A stretch of 7,375 nt of DNA, from assembly GCA_028287415.1 (NCBI GenBank), contig JAQBPS010000364.1:1-7375 (forward strand), read 5' to 3'. Numbering within the stretch: the first letter of the stretch is position 1; every line of letters starts with the position of its first letter. This stretch comes from Bacillota bacterium (lineage in GTDB: Bacteria > Bacillota > Sulfobacillia > Symbiobacteriales > Symbiobacteriaceae). Both the position numbers and the translations under genes were made by a program. Positions 6,775-7,375 of the stretch are shown piece after piece. A model generated the notes under the pieces. That model was not told the origin of the DNA and did not search any database. It saw nothing but the letters and a program-made list of their open reading frames with translations.

Positions 6775-7212
6775 ATGAACGGTTCGGTATCGCCGCATGA
6801 TCAGGGCTCATCCGAGCAGGAACGGGAGCTGCTGCTCGGGCGCGCAGCGGTTTTTCTGGCGGTCAGTGCGCTTTTGACTGTGCCGCTGCTGGCCGATACG
6901 GTCGCACAATGGTTTGGCTGGCGGGCTTTCTTCCTCGCGGATGCGAAAATCCAGCTGGTGCTGGCGACGCTCGCGCATGTGTGGGGCGGTGCGGGGCTTT
7001 ACCCATGGGCGTTCAGGGCGCTGCGCACCGGCGCGGGGCGCGTGGGAGCGCTGGTGGCGCTGGCGGTCGGCGCGATCTTTCTGTATGGTGTGTGGGCGGT
7101 TTTCACCCGTCCGGAATACGCAGGGGTCGCGTTCAAGGTGAGCACGGGCGCACTGACGCTGTTCCTACTGGCGAGAGTGTTGCGCATCGCGCAGGGGCGT
7201 CAGCGAGGATAG
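6775..7212 (+). CDS. Stand-alone CopA-like transmembrane domain protein (MA, MB, M1, M2 helices only)
   Basis: This is a 145-residue protein with four predicted helices and no other domain. It resembles the first four membrane helices of CopA-type P1B ATPases: MA about 24-44; MB about 59-80, holding QLVLATLAHVWGGAGLY with the Gly-Gly kink (71-72) and then the amphipathic FRALRTG; M1 about 90-110 (LVALAVGAIFLYGVWAVF); M2 about 119-136 (TGALTLFLLARVLRIAQGR). It ends where the actuator domain would start, so the TGE, CPC and DKTG motifs are all missing. At the places of the CopA entry-site Met (M1) and Glu (M2) it has Val90 and Lys121, judged by eye alignment. Start: ATG at 6775 with GGGGTGA at 6763-6769; in-frame GTG 6766, ATG 6742 and TTG 6694 are alternatives. 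It lies 94 bp after csoR and 14 bp before the CopZ-like gene. It could be a decayed copA remnant, but the frame is intact. Function is unknown; scaffold, chaperone dock or regulator are possibilities. Confidence 0.75.
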   Translation: MNGSVSPHDQGSSEQERELLLGRAAVFLAVSALLTVPLLADTVAQWFGWRAFFLADAKIQLVLATLAHVWGGAGLYPWAFRALRTGAGRVGALVALAVGAIFLYGVWAVFTRPEYAGVAFKVSTGALTLFLLARVLRIAQGRQRG

Positions 7213-7216
7213 AGCC

Positions 7217-7223
7217 AAGGAGG
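7217..7223 (+). promoter_or_regulatory. Strong Shine-Dalgarno for the CopZ-like gene
   Basis: AAGGAGG lies 5 bp after the stop of the CopA-like gene. It shows that a real translation start follows, although no ATG, GTG or TTG in the frame of the HMA domain is found at the right distance. In-frame candidates are ATT at 7227 (3 nt spacing) and ATC at 7233 (9 nt spacing); TTG at 7228 is in another frame and meets a stop after seven codons. Confidence 0.75.
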
Positions 7224-7226
7224 TTA

Positions 7227-7375
7227 ATTGCCATCGCAGATACAATCCTGAAGATTGAAGGTATGACCTGAGGCCACTGTGCAGCGAGCGTGACTCGCGC
7301 ACTGAAGGGCGTGGCCGGCGTTAACGATGTCCGAGTCGATCTCGGCGCCAAGCAGGCCGTGGTCTCCCATTCCCG
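7227..7375 (+). CDS. copZ: CopZ-like HMA copper chaperone with in-frame TGA, predicted selenoprotein (3' truncated by window)
   Basis: Read through the TGA at 7269-7271, the frame gives (M)AIADTILKIEGMT-U-GHC followed by AASVTRALKGVAGV and NDVRVDLGAKQAVVSHS, and is still open at the window edge. This is a canonical heavy-metal-associated (HMA) ferredoxin-like domain: beta strand 1, the GMTxxxC metal loop, helix 1 and strand 2 with the expected GVxxVxVxL pattern. CopZ proteins of about 68 residues carry Cu(I) to CopA and exchange it with CsoR. The TGA replaces exactly the first Cys of CxxC; the second Cys is kept. A SECIS-like hairpin follows at once, so selenocysteine insertion is the best explanation. 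A nonsense mutation or base error (TGC or TGT to TGA) is the alternative. The start is uncertain: AUU at 7227 is shown, AUC at 7233 is better spaced, and a missing base after TTG 7228 is also possible. csoR and a CopA-like protein precede it in one transcript. Confidence 0.75.
7269..7271 (+). other. Predicted selenocysteine codon (TGA) in the CxxC metal site
   Basis: The codon lies in GGT ATG ACC TGA GGC CAC TGT, where the family has GMTCxxC. The frame on both sides encodes HMA-domain sequence, so the TGA is internal to the protein rather than its end. Decoding as Sec requires SelA-D and tRNA-Sec elsewhere in the genome, which cannot be seen here. Confidence 0.7.
7272..7316 (+). promoter_or_regulatory. 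Bacterial SECIS-like stem-loop immediately downstream of TGA
   Basis: The upper stem pairs GTGC (7279-7282) with GCAC (7299-7302) and GCGAG (7284-7288) with CTCGC (7294-7298), nine base pairs with one bulged A at 7283. The loop is CGUGA (7289-7293), with G at its second position followed by U, the feature SelB recognises in bacterial SECIS elements. The loop begins 17 nt after the UGA, within the usual range of about 16-37. A lower stem pairs GGCCAC (7272-7277) with GTGGCC (7311-7316). Pairing was found by eye; no energy was computed. Confidence 0.72.

Noticed and set aside
7228..7251. TTG at 7228 as the start of the CopZ-like gene
   Set aside because: In its own frame it stops after seven codons; it would work only if one base were missing from the sequence. 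It is kept as an alternative in the findings, not as the annotation.
6909..7271. Reading the TGA at 7269-7271 as the end of a separate 120-codon gene
   Set aside because: The first 100 codons are a shadow of the CopA-like gene; only the last codons from about 7227 are real, and they continue as an HMA domain beyond the TGA.
1..7375. CRISPR arrays, tRNA or rRNA genes, insertion sequences
   Set aside because: No direct repeat arrays, tRNA-like cloverleafs, rRNA segments, transposase genes or terminal inverted repeats were recognised by reading.

Overview
The window suggests a high-GC Gram-positive bacterium of the Firmicutes type. The evidence is strong AAGGAGG-like ribosome binding sites, GTG and TTG starts, a ResA-like lipoprotein thiol reductase next to a DUF1405 (YpjA-like) membrane protein, and a CsoR copper repressor. 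A moderately thermophilic Symbiobacterium-like clostridial relative would fit, but that is inference from style and not an identification.

Layout from left to right. (1) Positions 2-271 hold the 3' end of tatC on the plus strand, closed by a perfect 21-bp inverted repeat that can also terminate the convergent operon. (2) Positions 352-4854 on the minus strand hold three tightly overlapping genes, read moxR, then a DUF58 gene, then a TgpA-like membrane transglutaminase. This is the familiar MoxR/DUF58/transglutaminase triad, probably a cell-envelope or protein-quality module. (3) A divergent intergenic region of about 260 bp follows. It carries an extended -10 promoter for the rightward genes. 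(4) Positions 5118-6346 on the plus strand hold a ResA/TlpA-like lipoprotein thioredoxin and a DUF1405 membrane protein, probably an operon linked to extracytoplasmic thiol redox or cytochrome c maturation. (5) Positions 6321-7375 on the plus strand form a copper-response module. Its promoter has a perfect TTGACA -35 box inside the end of the DUF1405 gene, with a CsoR-type palindrome just downstream. The genes are csoR, a stand-alone protein matching only the first four membrane helices of a CopA copper ATPase, and the start of a CopZ-like HMA copper chaperone that runs off the window.

The most interesting part is the right end. The CopZ-like reading frame has TGA exactly where the first cysteine of the GMTCxxC metal-binding motif belongs, giving GMT-(TGA)-GHC, and the HMA fold continues in frame to the window edge. 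Directly after the TGA lies a strong stem-loop whose apical loop has GU at its second and third positions, 17 nt from the TGA, as expected for a bacterial SECIS element. The best reading is a selenocysteine-containing copper chaperone in a CsoR-controlled operon. No ATG, GTG or TTG start is in the right frame at a suitable place, so either a rare AUU/AUC start is used or the sequence has a one-base error. The neighbouring CopA-like protein, which lacks every catalytic domain and the two copper-entry residues, is a second unusual component.
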